DNA from: CAJQQY01 sp045106765
Lineage (GTDB): Bacteria > Bacteroidota > Bacteroidia > Chitinophagales > Saprospiraceae
Assembly (NCBI GenBank): GCA_045106765.1
Contig: JBGCFD010000160.1
Coordinates: 1-64,000, forward strand
Reading direction: 5' to 3'
DNA length: 64,000 nucleotides
In this document: piece by piece, positions 44,254 to 51,932 of the stretch
How the letters are laid out: each line of letters starts with the position of its first letter
How positions within the stretch are numbered: position 1 is the stretch's first letter
Notes under the pieces: generated by a model
The model's database searches: none
Told to the model about the DNA's origin: nothing
Seen by the model: only the letters and a program-made list of their open reading frames with translations
Position numbers and translations under genes: made by a program

Positions 44254-44395
44254 TTATGAATAAGCTATTTCGAAGTTGTTTTTTATTGTTCAAGGCAAAA
44301 AACGTAGGCATCCTTTTGGGTGACGAGGCTTTTTAACGAAGAAGAATGAAAAACAGCTTTGAAATGGCTATTCAATAATTGTGACTTAGAACTTA
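44237..44395. repeat. 159-bp palindrome upstream of lpdA
   Basis: The outer 21 bases are a perfect inverted repeat: 44237-44257 (TAAGTTCTAAGTCACAATTA T) and 44375-44395. Inward, ATTTCGAAG pairs imperfectly with CTTTGAAAT, TGTTTTT with AAAAACA, and the tip pairs CATCC and GGGTG around CTTTTG. Three base classes recur in the element at 10701-10865. It fills the spacer between the EamA gene and lpdA; the rest of this 323-base spacer has no gene. Confidence 0.85.
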
Positions 44396-44512
44396 CAAAC
44401 AAATAAGGAACTGTAAAGTTTGAAAGATTATCTATTTCAATAGAGTTTACTTTAAATGAAATTAAATGGACGATCGTAAAACATCTAACGTAAAACGTGA
44501 AATGAACAAAAT

Positions 44513-45382
44513 CTAATTTGATGATTTTGAATTGAAAAAAGATTCAAGAATAACAGTAGAAATTATTAACATTCCTCCAATCCAATTTCGCCAAACTGGG
44601 ATTTCTGACAGGAAAATCATCGCAATGATAATTCCATAAATTGGTTGCATTCCACTCAGTATGCTTGCTGTACTTACTGAAAAATATCTGAAACTATTAA
44701 GAAATAGCGTATGTCCAATCGCTGTAGTCACTAATCCTAAAAACAAAATAAAAGGCAATTGATCCGTCGTGATTTTTTCCTCATAAAAAAAGAGAACTGG
44801 AAAAAGCAAAATGAGCATCACCAACATTTGGTAAAACATTAATACTGATCCATTGAAATTTTGAACTTGGGTTTTTAAAATGATATTGCGAAGAGAGTAG
44901 GCGAGTGCTGAGAATAGTCCCATGAATAATCCTTGGGTCATTTTATTTTCAAAAGTCAAACTTGGTGCTAAAAAAGAAACTCCAATCAAAACTATGATAC
45001 CTAAAAAAAGATGATGTTTTTGAAATTTGGTTTTTAAAATAAGTGGTTCAAGCAAAGCAGTCATCACAGGATAAGTAAATAGGGAAAGCATTCCGATGGC
45101 AACATTTGACCATTGCAACGCATAAAAATAGGTGACCCAATGCGCTGTCATTAAAAATCCTGAGATAAAGAAAGTAAATCCATATTTCTTCATTTCAAAT
45201 CGGAACGAGAGTTTTTTCCAAGCACAAAAAATACCTAAAAAAAATAATGCAAATAAGGCTCTCCAACAAATTGTCAAAGGTGGAGGTAAACTAATATATC
45301 TTCCCAATGCTCCCGAAGTACTGATGCACAACATGGCAAAATTGAGCAATAAAATATTGTGAAAATGATTTGATTTTTGCAA
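44513..45382 (-). CDS. EamA/DMT-family transporter
   Basis: A 289-residue inner-membrane protein with ten membrane helices in two EamA repeats, a drug/metabolite transporter that exports or imports an unknown metabolite. Typical segments are ALFALFFLGIF, LFTYPVMTALLEPLIL and GHTLFLNSFRYFSVSTASILSGMQPIYGIIIAMIF. The start at 45382 is TTG: an in-frame TAA is four codons upstream and the first internal ATG would cut into the first helix. It begins 9 bases after the phosphodiesterase stop, on the same strand, so the two are probably coupled. Confidence 0.85.
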   Translation of the reverse strand: MQKSNHFHNILLLNFAMLCISTSGALGRYISLPPPLTICWRALFALFFLGIFCAWKKLSFRFEMKKYGFTFFISGFLMTAHWVTYFYALQWSNVAIGMLSLFTYPVMTALLEPLILKTKFQKHHLFLGIIVLIGVSFLAPSLTFENKMTQGLFMGLFSALAYSLRNIILKTQVQNFNGSVLMFYQMLVMLILLFPVLFFYEEKITTDQLPFILFLGLVTTAIGHTLFLNSFRYFSVSTASILSGMQPIYGIIIAMIFLSEIPVWRNWIGGMLIISTVILESFFNSKSSN

Positions 45383-45391
45383 ATTTTGATT

Positions 45392-46177
45392 TTAATGATT
45401 TTTTAAAAAAGTACTCAATTTATTGATTCGGTCGGTGCTGATAATATCTAGTCCGTTTTTTAATAACAATGTCCACACGTTTTCGTTTTCTGGGATATTC
45501 CATAGACGAAATTGTTTGTTTTGGGCATGGATTTCATTGGCTATTTTTCGAAATTTATTTATCTTTTTCTCAGAAGGTATTCTTGAAAAAAAAGAGTAAC
45601 CGAAGATTTTAGAATAATTTTCACTAATCACAGGCATCAATATCGACGAATAATTATTTTCTAAATCTTGGATTCTTCCATCTAGGAAAAATGTCTTTTT
45701 ATGCTCAGAAACCACCGAATCTATTGGTCTATTTCCACTTAGTAAAATTTTCACAGGATTCTTTTTTTCTTCTTGATGCGCTAAAGTAGAAAGCATGGAT
45801 TGGAAAGGTTGTACATAGGTTTTCAAAGCTTCATAAGTTGCAATAGCATCTGTTTTTATATCAAGTACCAAATGGAAAGAGGTATTTTTATTATTGAAAA
45901 TAGTGGAATTGTTTTTTTGGGAAAAATAAAAAAGTGGCTCTAAATATAATTTTGTAAGTGTATTGTTATTTTTTGGAAAAAATGGTTTTCGATGACTGAC
46001 GTAAATTTCATTTTTAATTAAATGAATGTCTGCTTCGACATAATTAAAACCTAGTTTTAGAGAATCTAGCAACGGATAATTAAACTGCTCATCATTATGA
46101 GCGAAGGCATTTTTGAGTGGTTGGATGGTAGTAAAATCGAAAGAGGAGAGAGGTGGTTTTTCTTTTTTATGAAACAT
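45392..46177 (-). CDS. Glycerophosphodiester phosphodiesterase/PI-PLC-like protein
   Basis: A 261-residue protein of the GDPD/PI-PLC TIM-barrel superfamily. N-terminal catalytic signs are NAFAHNDEQFNYPLLDSLKLGFNYVEADIHL followed by IYVSHRKP, giving the expected His/Glu-Asp/His set. No signal peptide is seen, although many Bacteroidota relatives carry one; the start at 46177 (MFHKKEKPPL) leaves about 24 residues before the active site. The C-terminal half has the barrel strands (ILLSGNRPID, FRLWNIPENENVWTLL). The substrate is probably a phosphodiester, but this is not certain. It lies just upstream of the EamA gene. Confidence 0.78.
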   Translation of the reverse strand: MFHKKEKPPLSSFDFTTIQPLKNAFAHNDEQFNYPLLDSLKLGFNYVEADIHLIKNEIYVSHRKPFFPKNNNTLTKLYLEPLFYFSQKNNSTIFNNKNTSFHLVLDIKTDAIATYEALKTYVQPFQSMLSTLAHQEEKKNPVKILLSGNRPIDSVVSEHKKTFFLDGRIQDLENNYSSILMPVISENYSKIFGYSFFSRIPSEKKINKFRKIANEIHAQNKQFRLWNIPENENVWTLLLKNGLDIISTDRINKLSTFLKNH

Positions 46178-46321
46178 GAATTTTTTTTGAAAATCGATGT
46201 AGGAATAAATTCTGAATGAAGGTTAAAATATAATTTACAGTTATCATTTATTCGAGTTTATTCTAACGGAGGTTGAATAGGAGAACGTAAAACGTCTAAC
46301 ATCAGTCGAATAAAATAATAT

Positions 46322-46828
46322 TTAGTAACCTTTCTTAACAATAAAATTTTCCAATTTTCCGGCTTTTCTTTTTTTTATAAGCTTTGCTACCTTTCGATCT
46401 TTTTTTACTCCAAAGTCTTTTCCTTTTTCATAGAAGTCTAAAAAATAATTGAAGCCAGCTAAATTAGCTTTGATGTTATCTTTTTTATTATTCGGATTTT
46501 CTAAAATATATTTTGACCAACCAGCCATAAATAGAATCATGAAATCTGTATTTTTTTTGGAATAATCCAAGATAAATGGATTAAGTTCTACCGTCACATT
46601 CGAAGAACCTGAAATCCATTTGACAAAATGAGCATTTGCGGTAATCCGTTTTTCATGATCCAAAGAATGATTGCCTAGCCAATCAATTAATTGTATAATC
46701 TCAGGTTCGATTTTTTCATAATCTTTTGGAATTTCTAATGCTGTCTCTTTCAACCTTTGCCAATCAACAGTTTGACAAAAAAGAGAAGTTGAAAAAAAGA
46801 AGAGAAAAAAGAAAATTAAGTTTTTCAT
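46322..46828 (-). CDS. Secreted protein of unknown function
   Basis: A 168-residue protein I do not recognise. Residues 1-19 form a signal peptide (cleavage after LFCQ). The mature part is helical with a recognisable stretch LIDWLGNHSLDHEKRITANAHFVKWISGS, a hydrophobic middle (FMILFMAGWSKYILENP) and a basic C-terminus (DRKVAKLIKKRKAGKLENFIVKKGY). It is a single gene between the GDPD-like gene and guaA (opposite strand). The composition resembles that of its neighbours, so I see no sign of recent transfer. Confidence 0.72.
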   Translation of the reverse strand: MKNLIFFFLFFFSTSLFCQTVDWQRLKETALEIPKDYEKIEPEIIQLIDWLGNHSLDHEKRITANAHFVKWISGSSNVTVELNPFILDYSKKNTDFMILFMAGWSKYILENPNNKKDNIKANLAGFNYFLDFYEKGKDFGVKKDRKVAKLIKKRKAGKLENFIVKKGY

Positions 46829-47013
46829 GTTTTATCTTTTTGCAAAGAAATATTATTAAAACGATTTTTTCAAATTAGGATATTAAATCAGTTCAGCAAG
46901 ATAGGAAACGTTTGAAATTTATTAAATTGATGGGTTGTGTTTTCTCTCCAAAAAACAAACTATAAAATTCAATTGTTAGCCATGATTTTTTCCAATTTTC
47001 AATTTCTAAAAAC

Positions 47014-47021
47014 TATCTTTG
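47014..47021 (+). promoter_or_regulatory. guaA -7 box, leaderless type
   Basis: TATCTTTG matches the Bacteroidota -7 consensus and ends only 5 bases before the guaA ATG (47027). The transcript would then start at or next to the start codon. No clear -33 TTG is seen. Confidence 0.7.
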
Positions 47022-47026
47022 CGCCC

Positions 47027-48568
47027 ATGACTGAAAAAATATTAATCCTCGATTTTGGTTCGCAATATACTCAGCTAATTGCTCGGCGAACACGTGAATT
47101 AAATGTGTATAGTGAAATTGTACCGTTCAATAAAATTCCAGAAATAGATGATAGCATTAAGGCGATCATTCTTTCAGGAAGTCCATTTTCTGTTTTGGAA
47201 AAGGATGCCCTACAAGTAGAATTGGATAAGATCATTGGAAAAAAACCATTGTTAGGTGTGTGTTATGGTGCACAATATTTAGCACATTACTATGGTGGCA
47301 AAGTAGAACGATCAGAAAAAAGAGAATATGGAAAAGCATCATTAAATGCTCCACTTTTTGAAGATCCGTTTTTAAAGGGAATTTCAAATGATAGTCAAAT
47401 TTGGATGTCTCATGGAGATACTATTTCACAAATTCCTGAGCAGTTTGAATTACTGGCAGGAACAGAGAGTATTCCTGTAGCAGCATTTAAAAGTAAAGAG
47501 GGAGCATTTGATGCACCAGTTTATGCGATTCAATTTCACCCTGAGGTGACACATAGTTTAGAAGGGAAAGATATTTTATCCAACTTTCTAATTGACATTG
47601 CAGGTTGCGAAGGGAATTGGACACCAGCCTCTTTTGTTGGAGAGACAGTTGACGCTTTGAAAAAACAAATTGGGAATCAAAAGGTATTGATGGGAATTTC
47701 AGGAGGAGTTGACTCAACCGTAGGAGCAATGTTATTGCATAAGGCGATTGGGGAAAATTTGATTTGTTTCTTTGTAGATAATGGTTTGTTGAGGAAAAAT
47801 GAATACCAAGAAGTCTTGGATTCATATACAGGAATGGGACTCAATATCGTTGGAGTAGATGCTAGTCGAAGATTTTGGGATGAGCTAGCTGGAGAAACAA
47901 GTCCTGAGGGAAAACGAAAAATAATAGGTCGAGTTTTTATTGAAGTATTTGAAGAAGAGGCTAATAAATTAGAAGATATTATTTGGCTAGGACAAGGAAC
48001 AATTTATCCAGATGTGATTGAATCTGTTTCGGTTCATGGACCAAGTGTAACTATCAAGTCTCATCATAATGTGGGTGGTTTGCCAGACAAATTAAATTTA
48101 AAAATTGTTGAACCGCTTCGAATGTTGTTCAAAGATGAAGTTCGAAAAGTTGGAGCAGAGTTAGAAATTCCAGGACATATTTTAAATAGACATCCTTTTC
48201 CAGGACCAGGTTTGGGAATTAGAATTTTAGGAGATATTACAGAAGGAAAAGTAAAAATGCTTCAGGAGGCAGATGATATTTTTATTAAAAATCTAAAAAA
48301 ACATGACCTTTATAATAAAGTATGGCAAGCAGGAACTATGTTGCTACCAGTTCAATCAGTAGGAGTGATGGGAGATGAAAGAACTTACGAAAAAACGATT
48401 GCACTTCGTTCTGTAAATTCTGTAGATGGTATGACTGCTGAGTGGAGTCCTTTGCCACATGAGTTTTTAGCAATTGTATCAAGTGAGATTATTAATAATG
48501 TAAAAGGGATCAATCGAGTAGTGTATGATATAAGTACCAAACCACCCGCAACGATTGAGTGGGAATAA
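47027..48568 (+). CDS. guaA: GMP synthase (glutamine-hydrolysing)
   Basis: A 513-residue enzyme that turns XMP into GMP with ATP and glutamine. An N-terminal class I glutaminase domain (Cys79 in GVCYGAQYLAH; FHPEVTHS further on) is followed by the ATP pyrophosphatase domain with the P-loop GISGGVDSTVG and a C-terminal dimerisation domain. An open frame reaches upstream to 46937, but the ATG at 47027 gives the standard N-terminus (MTEKILILDFGSQYTQLIARR) and is 5 bases after a -7 box. It is followed 58 bases later by a receptor-family lipoprotein gene. Confidence 0.96.
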   Translation: MTEKILILDFGSQYTQLIARRTRELNVYSEIVPFNKIPEIDDSIKAIILSGSPFSVLEKDALQVELDKIIGKKPLLGVCYGAQYLAHYYGGKVERSEKREYGKASLNAPLFEDPFLKGISNDSQIWMSHGDTISQIPEQFELLAGTESIPVAAFKSKEGAFDAPVYAIQFHPEVTHSLEGKDILSNFLIDIAGCEGNWTPASFVGETVDALKKQIGNQKVLMGISGGVDSTVGAMLLHKAIGENLICFFVDNGLLRKNEYQEVLDSYTGMGLNIVGVDASRRFWDELAGETSPEGKRKIIGRVFIEVFEEEANKLEDIIWLGQGTIYPDVIESVSVHGPSVTIKSHHNVGGLPDKLNLKIVEPLRMLFKDEVRKVGAELEIPGHILNRHPFPGPGLGIRILGDITEGKVKMLQEADDIFIKNLKKHDLYNKVWQAGTMLLPVQSVGVMGDERTYEKTIALRSVNSVDGMTAEWSPLPHEFLAIVSSEIINNVKGINRVVYDISTKPPATIEWE

Positions 48569-48626
48569 ACATAAATTGTTTTTTGATGGCAAAGTTTAGT
48601 CTGTCAAAAAACCCAATATTCAAGCA

Positions 48627-50102
48627 ATGAAAAAATCCAATACTGATTCATTCTTATTCAAAAAAGTGAATAGTTTTTTGAAAAATAGCTATTGCCCTTT
48701 CTTGAGTATTTTTATAATTATATTAATGTTATTCTCATGTGGAGGAGGGAGAACGAATACTCCTGTTCCAGAAATAGTTACACCAGCAGGAACAAAAGTG
48801 TACAATCCAAAAACGGGACGTTACGAATTTCCTACAGAGGTTACTGGAAAAATAGATACCGTAGAATGGACAGAAGCTGGGACTTCTGCCAATGATCCCA
48901 TTGGGTCTGATTCTACTCAATATTTAGAAGGGGAAATAGGAACTTCTGATCCGAGTTCAGAAAATAATGGGACTGGAATTCTAGGCACTTATAATGTAGC
49001 GATAATGATTCCTTTTAATACTGATAAAGTGAACACTTTGGAAGGAGGAATACATGTTAGTTCAATCCCTACTTTGCACTTTTATGAAGGAGTAAAAATG
49101 GCATTGGATGAACTCTCAAATGAAGGAGCTAATTTGAATATTTCGGTAATGGATACGAAGAGATCTGAAACAGAAACTAATTCCATTTTAAATCGGTCAG
49201 CTTTGCAAAATGCTCATATGATTATAGGCCCTTTTAGTTCAAAACCTTTAGAAAAAGTAGCAGAATTTGCAAAGGCAAATCAAAAAACATTGATCTCTCC
49301 TTTGAATACAAGTGGTAAAATAGCTTCTGAAAATCCTTTTTATCTTCAAGCTAATCCAAGTTTGCAAAGTCATTGTGAAGCAATTATGAAACATGCTTTA
49401 AATCAATATTCCGCAGATCAGATTGTTTTGGTCGTGAGGGATAAAGCGGCAGAGGTTAATCGGTTAAAATATTTTCAAGACACCCATAAGTCAATTTCAG
49501 GAACTAATGCAACTCCTTTGAAAGAATATCGGATTGATCCTGTAGTTGCTCAAGAATTTGGAGAGCTCCAATTATTGCCATTTATTAAAGAAGACCAAAC
49601 AACAGTTTTTATAGTACCTTCCTATTCGAATGAAACTTTTGTCAGTAATTTGATGCGACAAGTAGAAATTGCCAAAGGAAATAATAATGTGGTCATGTAT
49701 GGAATGCCTCGGTGGATGGAATTTGGACGAATTTCATTGGACTATTTTGAGAATTTAAAATTGCATGTAAGTAGTGCAAACTTTGTAAATAAAGATGATC
49801 TGAAAATCAAAGAATTCATTACAAAATTCTACGAACGTTATGGTACACTTCCAGAAGAGGATGCTTTTAAAGGATATGATTTGACATTATATACAGGAAG
49901 GCAATTGATGAAACATGGGGTGAATTTCAAAGATGTAATTGATACGGAAGGAGAACAAATGCTTTCTACGAAATTTGAATTTGAAAGATTGGTAACTCCT
50001 GAAAATGCAGCTAATGAACGATTTGATATAATTGATTATATCGAAAATAAATATGTGAATATTTTAAAATTTGAAGATTTCCATTTTCAAAAAGCGAATT
50101 AA
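48627..50102 (+). CDS. Receptor-family ligand-binding lipoprotein (Peripla_BP_6-like)
   Basis: A 491-residue lipoprotein. A long N-terminal region ends in a hydrophobic stretch and a lipobox (LMLFSC, Cys38). A flexible, Thr/Ser-rich segment (about 40-120) precedes a two-lobed type 1 periplasmic binding fold (about 120-470), seen in YNVAIMIPFNTD, HFYEGVKMALDEL, HMIIGPFSSKPLEKVAEFA, and DAFKGYDLTLYTGRQL. Such domains bind amino acids or other small molecules, but no ABC transport genes are near. In Bacteroidota this kind of protein is common as a LysM-associated or guaA-linked lipoprotein; the LysM part is absent here. The ligand is unknown. Confidence 0.82.
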   Translation: MKKSNTDSFLFKKVNSFLKNSYCPFLSIFIIILMLFSCGGGRTNTPVPEIVTPAGTKVYNPKTGRYEFPTEVTGKIDTVEWTEAGTSANDPIGSDSTQYLEGEIGTSDPSSENNGTGILGTYNVAIMIPFNTDKVNTLEGGIHVSSIPTLHFYEGVKMALDELSNEGANLNISVMDTKRSETETNSILNRSALQNAHMIIGPFSSKPLEKVAEFAKANQKTLISPLNTSGKIASENPFYLQANPSLQSHCEAIMKHALNQYSADQIVLVVRDKAAEVNRLKYFQDTHKSISGTNATPLKEYRIDPVVAQEFGELQLLPFIKEDQTTVFIVPSYSNETFVSNLMRQVEIAKGNNNVVMYGMPRWMEFGRISLDYFENLKLHVSSANFVNKDDLKIKEFITKFYERYGTLPEEDAFKGYDLTLYTGRQLMKHGVNFKDVIDTEGEQMLSTKFEFERLVTPENAANERFDIIDYIENKYVNILKFEDFHFQKAN

Positions 50103-50122
50103 TTCAATTAGTTTTTTACAAT

Positions 50123-50163
50123 AAAAAAAGTCTATAACTGGTTTGAAGTTGTAGACTTTTTTT
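50123..50163 (+). terminator. Intrinsic terminator
   Basis: AAAAAAAGTCTATAACT (50123-50139) pairs with 50147-50163, one G-T step, followed by T7. It lies 20 bases after the previous stop. Confidence 0.85.
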
Positions 50164-50206
50164 AATTTAATGTATTGATTATCAATCGGATATAAAATAT
50201 TTAAAA

Positions 50207-51139
50207 ATGAAATTTAACTTCAAAACCATTTTAGGAATTTTTGTAGGAGCATTGTTTTTATTAAGTTGCCAAACTGAAGTAAGAACAGAAACAGAAGCAA
50301 AAACATCTTCACCTCCAAAAAAAGAAACACCTAAAAGTACTTTTGTTCAGCAAAAAACTCCACCGAATTTAAAATACGAATGGCAATCAAATTTTAATGT
50401 TGAAACATCTATTATTAATCAAATTCCAACTCCAACAGGTTTTGAAAGATTAAAAGTAAAAAGTAATTCATTTCAGGAATGGTTACAATTTTTACCACTT
50501 TTTCCAGCAGGTCAAAAAGTAAAGACTTATGATGGTTCTTTAAAATGGAATCAACAAGTTCATGCAAGAGTAGTAGATATTGATGTGGGGAAAAGAGATT
50601 TACAGCAATGTGCAGATGCGGTGATGCGCTTACGATCTGAATTTTTATTTGGAAAAAAGGAATACGATAAGATCCATTTTAATTATACTAATGGAACAAA
50701 AGTATCTTTTGATGATTGGCGAAAAGGAAAAAAACCACAAGTCAAAGGCAATAAAGTAACTTTTTCTAATTCAGGAAAAAAAGATAATTCCTATGCTAAT
50801 TTTAAAAAATATTTGATCCAGATTTTTTCCTATGCAGGAACGGCTTCTTTGGAAAAGGAAATGAAATCTATTCCACTAAAGGATATGCAAATCGGAGATG
50901 TTTTGATTCAAGGTGGTCATCCAGGACATGCAATAATAATTGTCGATATGGCTGAGAATACAAATGGAAAAAAGTTATATTTGTTGGCACAAAGCTATAT
51001 GCCTGCACAAAATATACACATCCTTAATAATCCAACAAATAAAAAATTGAGCCCTTGGTATGAATTGATTCCAAATCAAAGTATTCATACTCCAGAATGG
51101 GATTTTTCAATGGAAGACTTAAAAAGATTTGTAGATTAG
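50207..51139 (+). CDS. DUF4846 lipoprotein
   Basis: A 310-residue lipoprotein of the DUF4846 family of unknown function. A lipobox (LLSC, Cys21) is followed by a Ser/Lys/Pro-rich linker. The DUF starts near 80 (SFQEWLQFLPLFPAG) and continues with WNQQVHARVVDIDVGKRDLQQCADAVMRLRSEFLF; near the C-terminus are GDVLIQGGHPGHAIIIVDMA and YELIPNQSIHTPEWDFSME. The His and Gln/Cys residues are conserved features. The family's biochemical role is unknown. It is a single gene with its own upstream terminator. Confidence 0.9.
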   Translation: MKFNFKTILGIFVGALFLLSCQTEVRTETEAKTSSPPKKETPKSTFVQQKTPPNLKYEWQSNFNVETSIINQIPTPTGFERLKVKSNSFQEWLQFLPLFPAGQKVKTYDGSLKWNQQVHARVVDIDVGKRDLQQCADAVMRLRSEFLFGKKEYDKIHFNYTNGTKVSFDDWRKGKKPQVKGNKVTFSNSGKKDNSYANFKKYLIQIFSYAGTASLEKEMKSIPLKDMQIGDVLIQGGHPGHAIIIVDMAENTNGKKLYLLAQSYMPAQNIHILNNPTNKKLSPWYELIPNQSIHTPEWDFSMEDLKRFVD

Positions 51140-51259
51140 ATTTTTTTTTGAAATTCATTAGTAAATCGAGTAATCGGCTTGGTAGAACCTCTTATTTAAC
51201 TAACAATCCAATTACTCTTTCAAACCAATTACTAATTACCTGATAAACAGATAAACAAT

Positions 51260-51901
51260 ATGATGACTCCCGAGCGGACAGAAAAATTTAAAAGAGTAGC
51301 GAGTAAACGACAAGTGAACCTCACCGTTGTTTTAGAAAATGTTCATGATTTACATAATATTGGGGCGGTGATGCGAACCTGTGATTCAGTTGGAATCAAG
51401 GAGATTTTTATATTAAATACAGAATCGCATTTGACCGAAGAAAGAATTCATTTGGCTGCCAAGTCATCTTCTGGTGCTCGTAAATGGGTGGATGTAAATT
51501 TTTATACGAAGCCAAAACCTTGCTTTGAACATTTACGGAGAAATTATGATTTTGTATTTTGTACGCACATGGCGGAAAATAGCAAATCACTTTATGATTT
51601 GGATTTAACTACTTCAGTTGCTTTACTTTTTGGAAATGAGCATGCAGGAGTAACGGATGAAACCTTAAAACTCTGTGATGGAAATTTCTTAATCCCACAA
51701 GTTGGAATGGTGCAGAGTTTAAATATTTCGGTAGCCTGTGCTGTCTCAATATATGAAGCAAAACGTCAACGATTGGCTAAAGGATTTTACGAAGATAATC
51801 CAACTATGACCAAAGAAGAACAAGAAGAATTATATGATACATATGCTAGACGGCATGAGTTGAAAATTAAAAATAAATTTGCACCGAGATTGAATGATTA
51901 G
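51260..51901 (+). CDS. trmH: tRNA (guanosine-2'-O)-methyltransferase TrmH-like (SpoU)
   Basis: A 213-residue SPOUT methyltransferase, most similar to TrmH, which methylates the 2'-OH of G18 in tRNA. Motif 1 is LENVHDLHNIGAVMRTCDSVGI (about 24-45), motif 2 is LLFGNEHAGVTDE, and motif 3 MVQSLNISVACAVSIYEAKRQR; these make the SAM-binding knot. The length fits TrmH of about 210-230. Two ATG codons stand in tandem (51260 and 51263); either can be used. The C39 ABC exporter begins 31 bases later on the same strand. Confidence 0.92.
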   Translation: MMTPERTEKFKRVASKRQVNLTVVLENVHDLHNIGAVMRTCDSVGIKEIFILNTESHLTEERIHLAAKSSSGARKWVDVNFYTKPKPCFEHLRRNYDFVFCTHMAENSKSLYDLDLTTSVALLFGNEHAGVTDETLKLCDGNFLIPQVGMVQSLNISVACAVSIYEAKRQRLAKGFYEDNPTMTKEEQEELYDTYARRHELKIKNKFAPRLND

Positions 51902-51932
51902 ATAATATCTCTACCTGACACAAAACGAAAAA

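Noticed and set aside
46937..47026. Upstream extension of guaA to 46937
   Set aside because: The family N-terminus begins at the ATG at 47027, which follows the -7 box directly; the extra 30 residues would cover the promoter.
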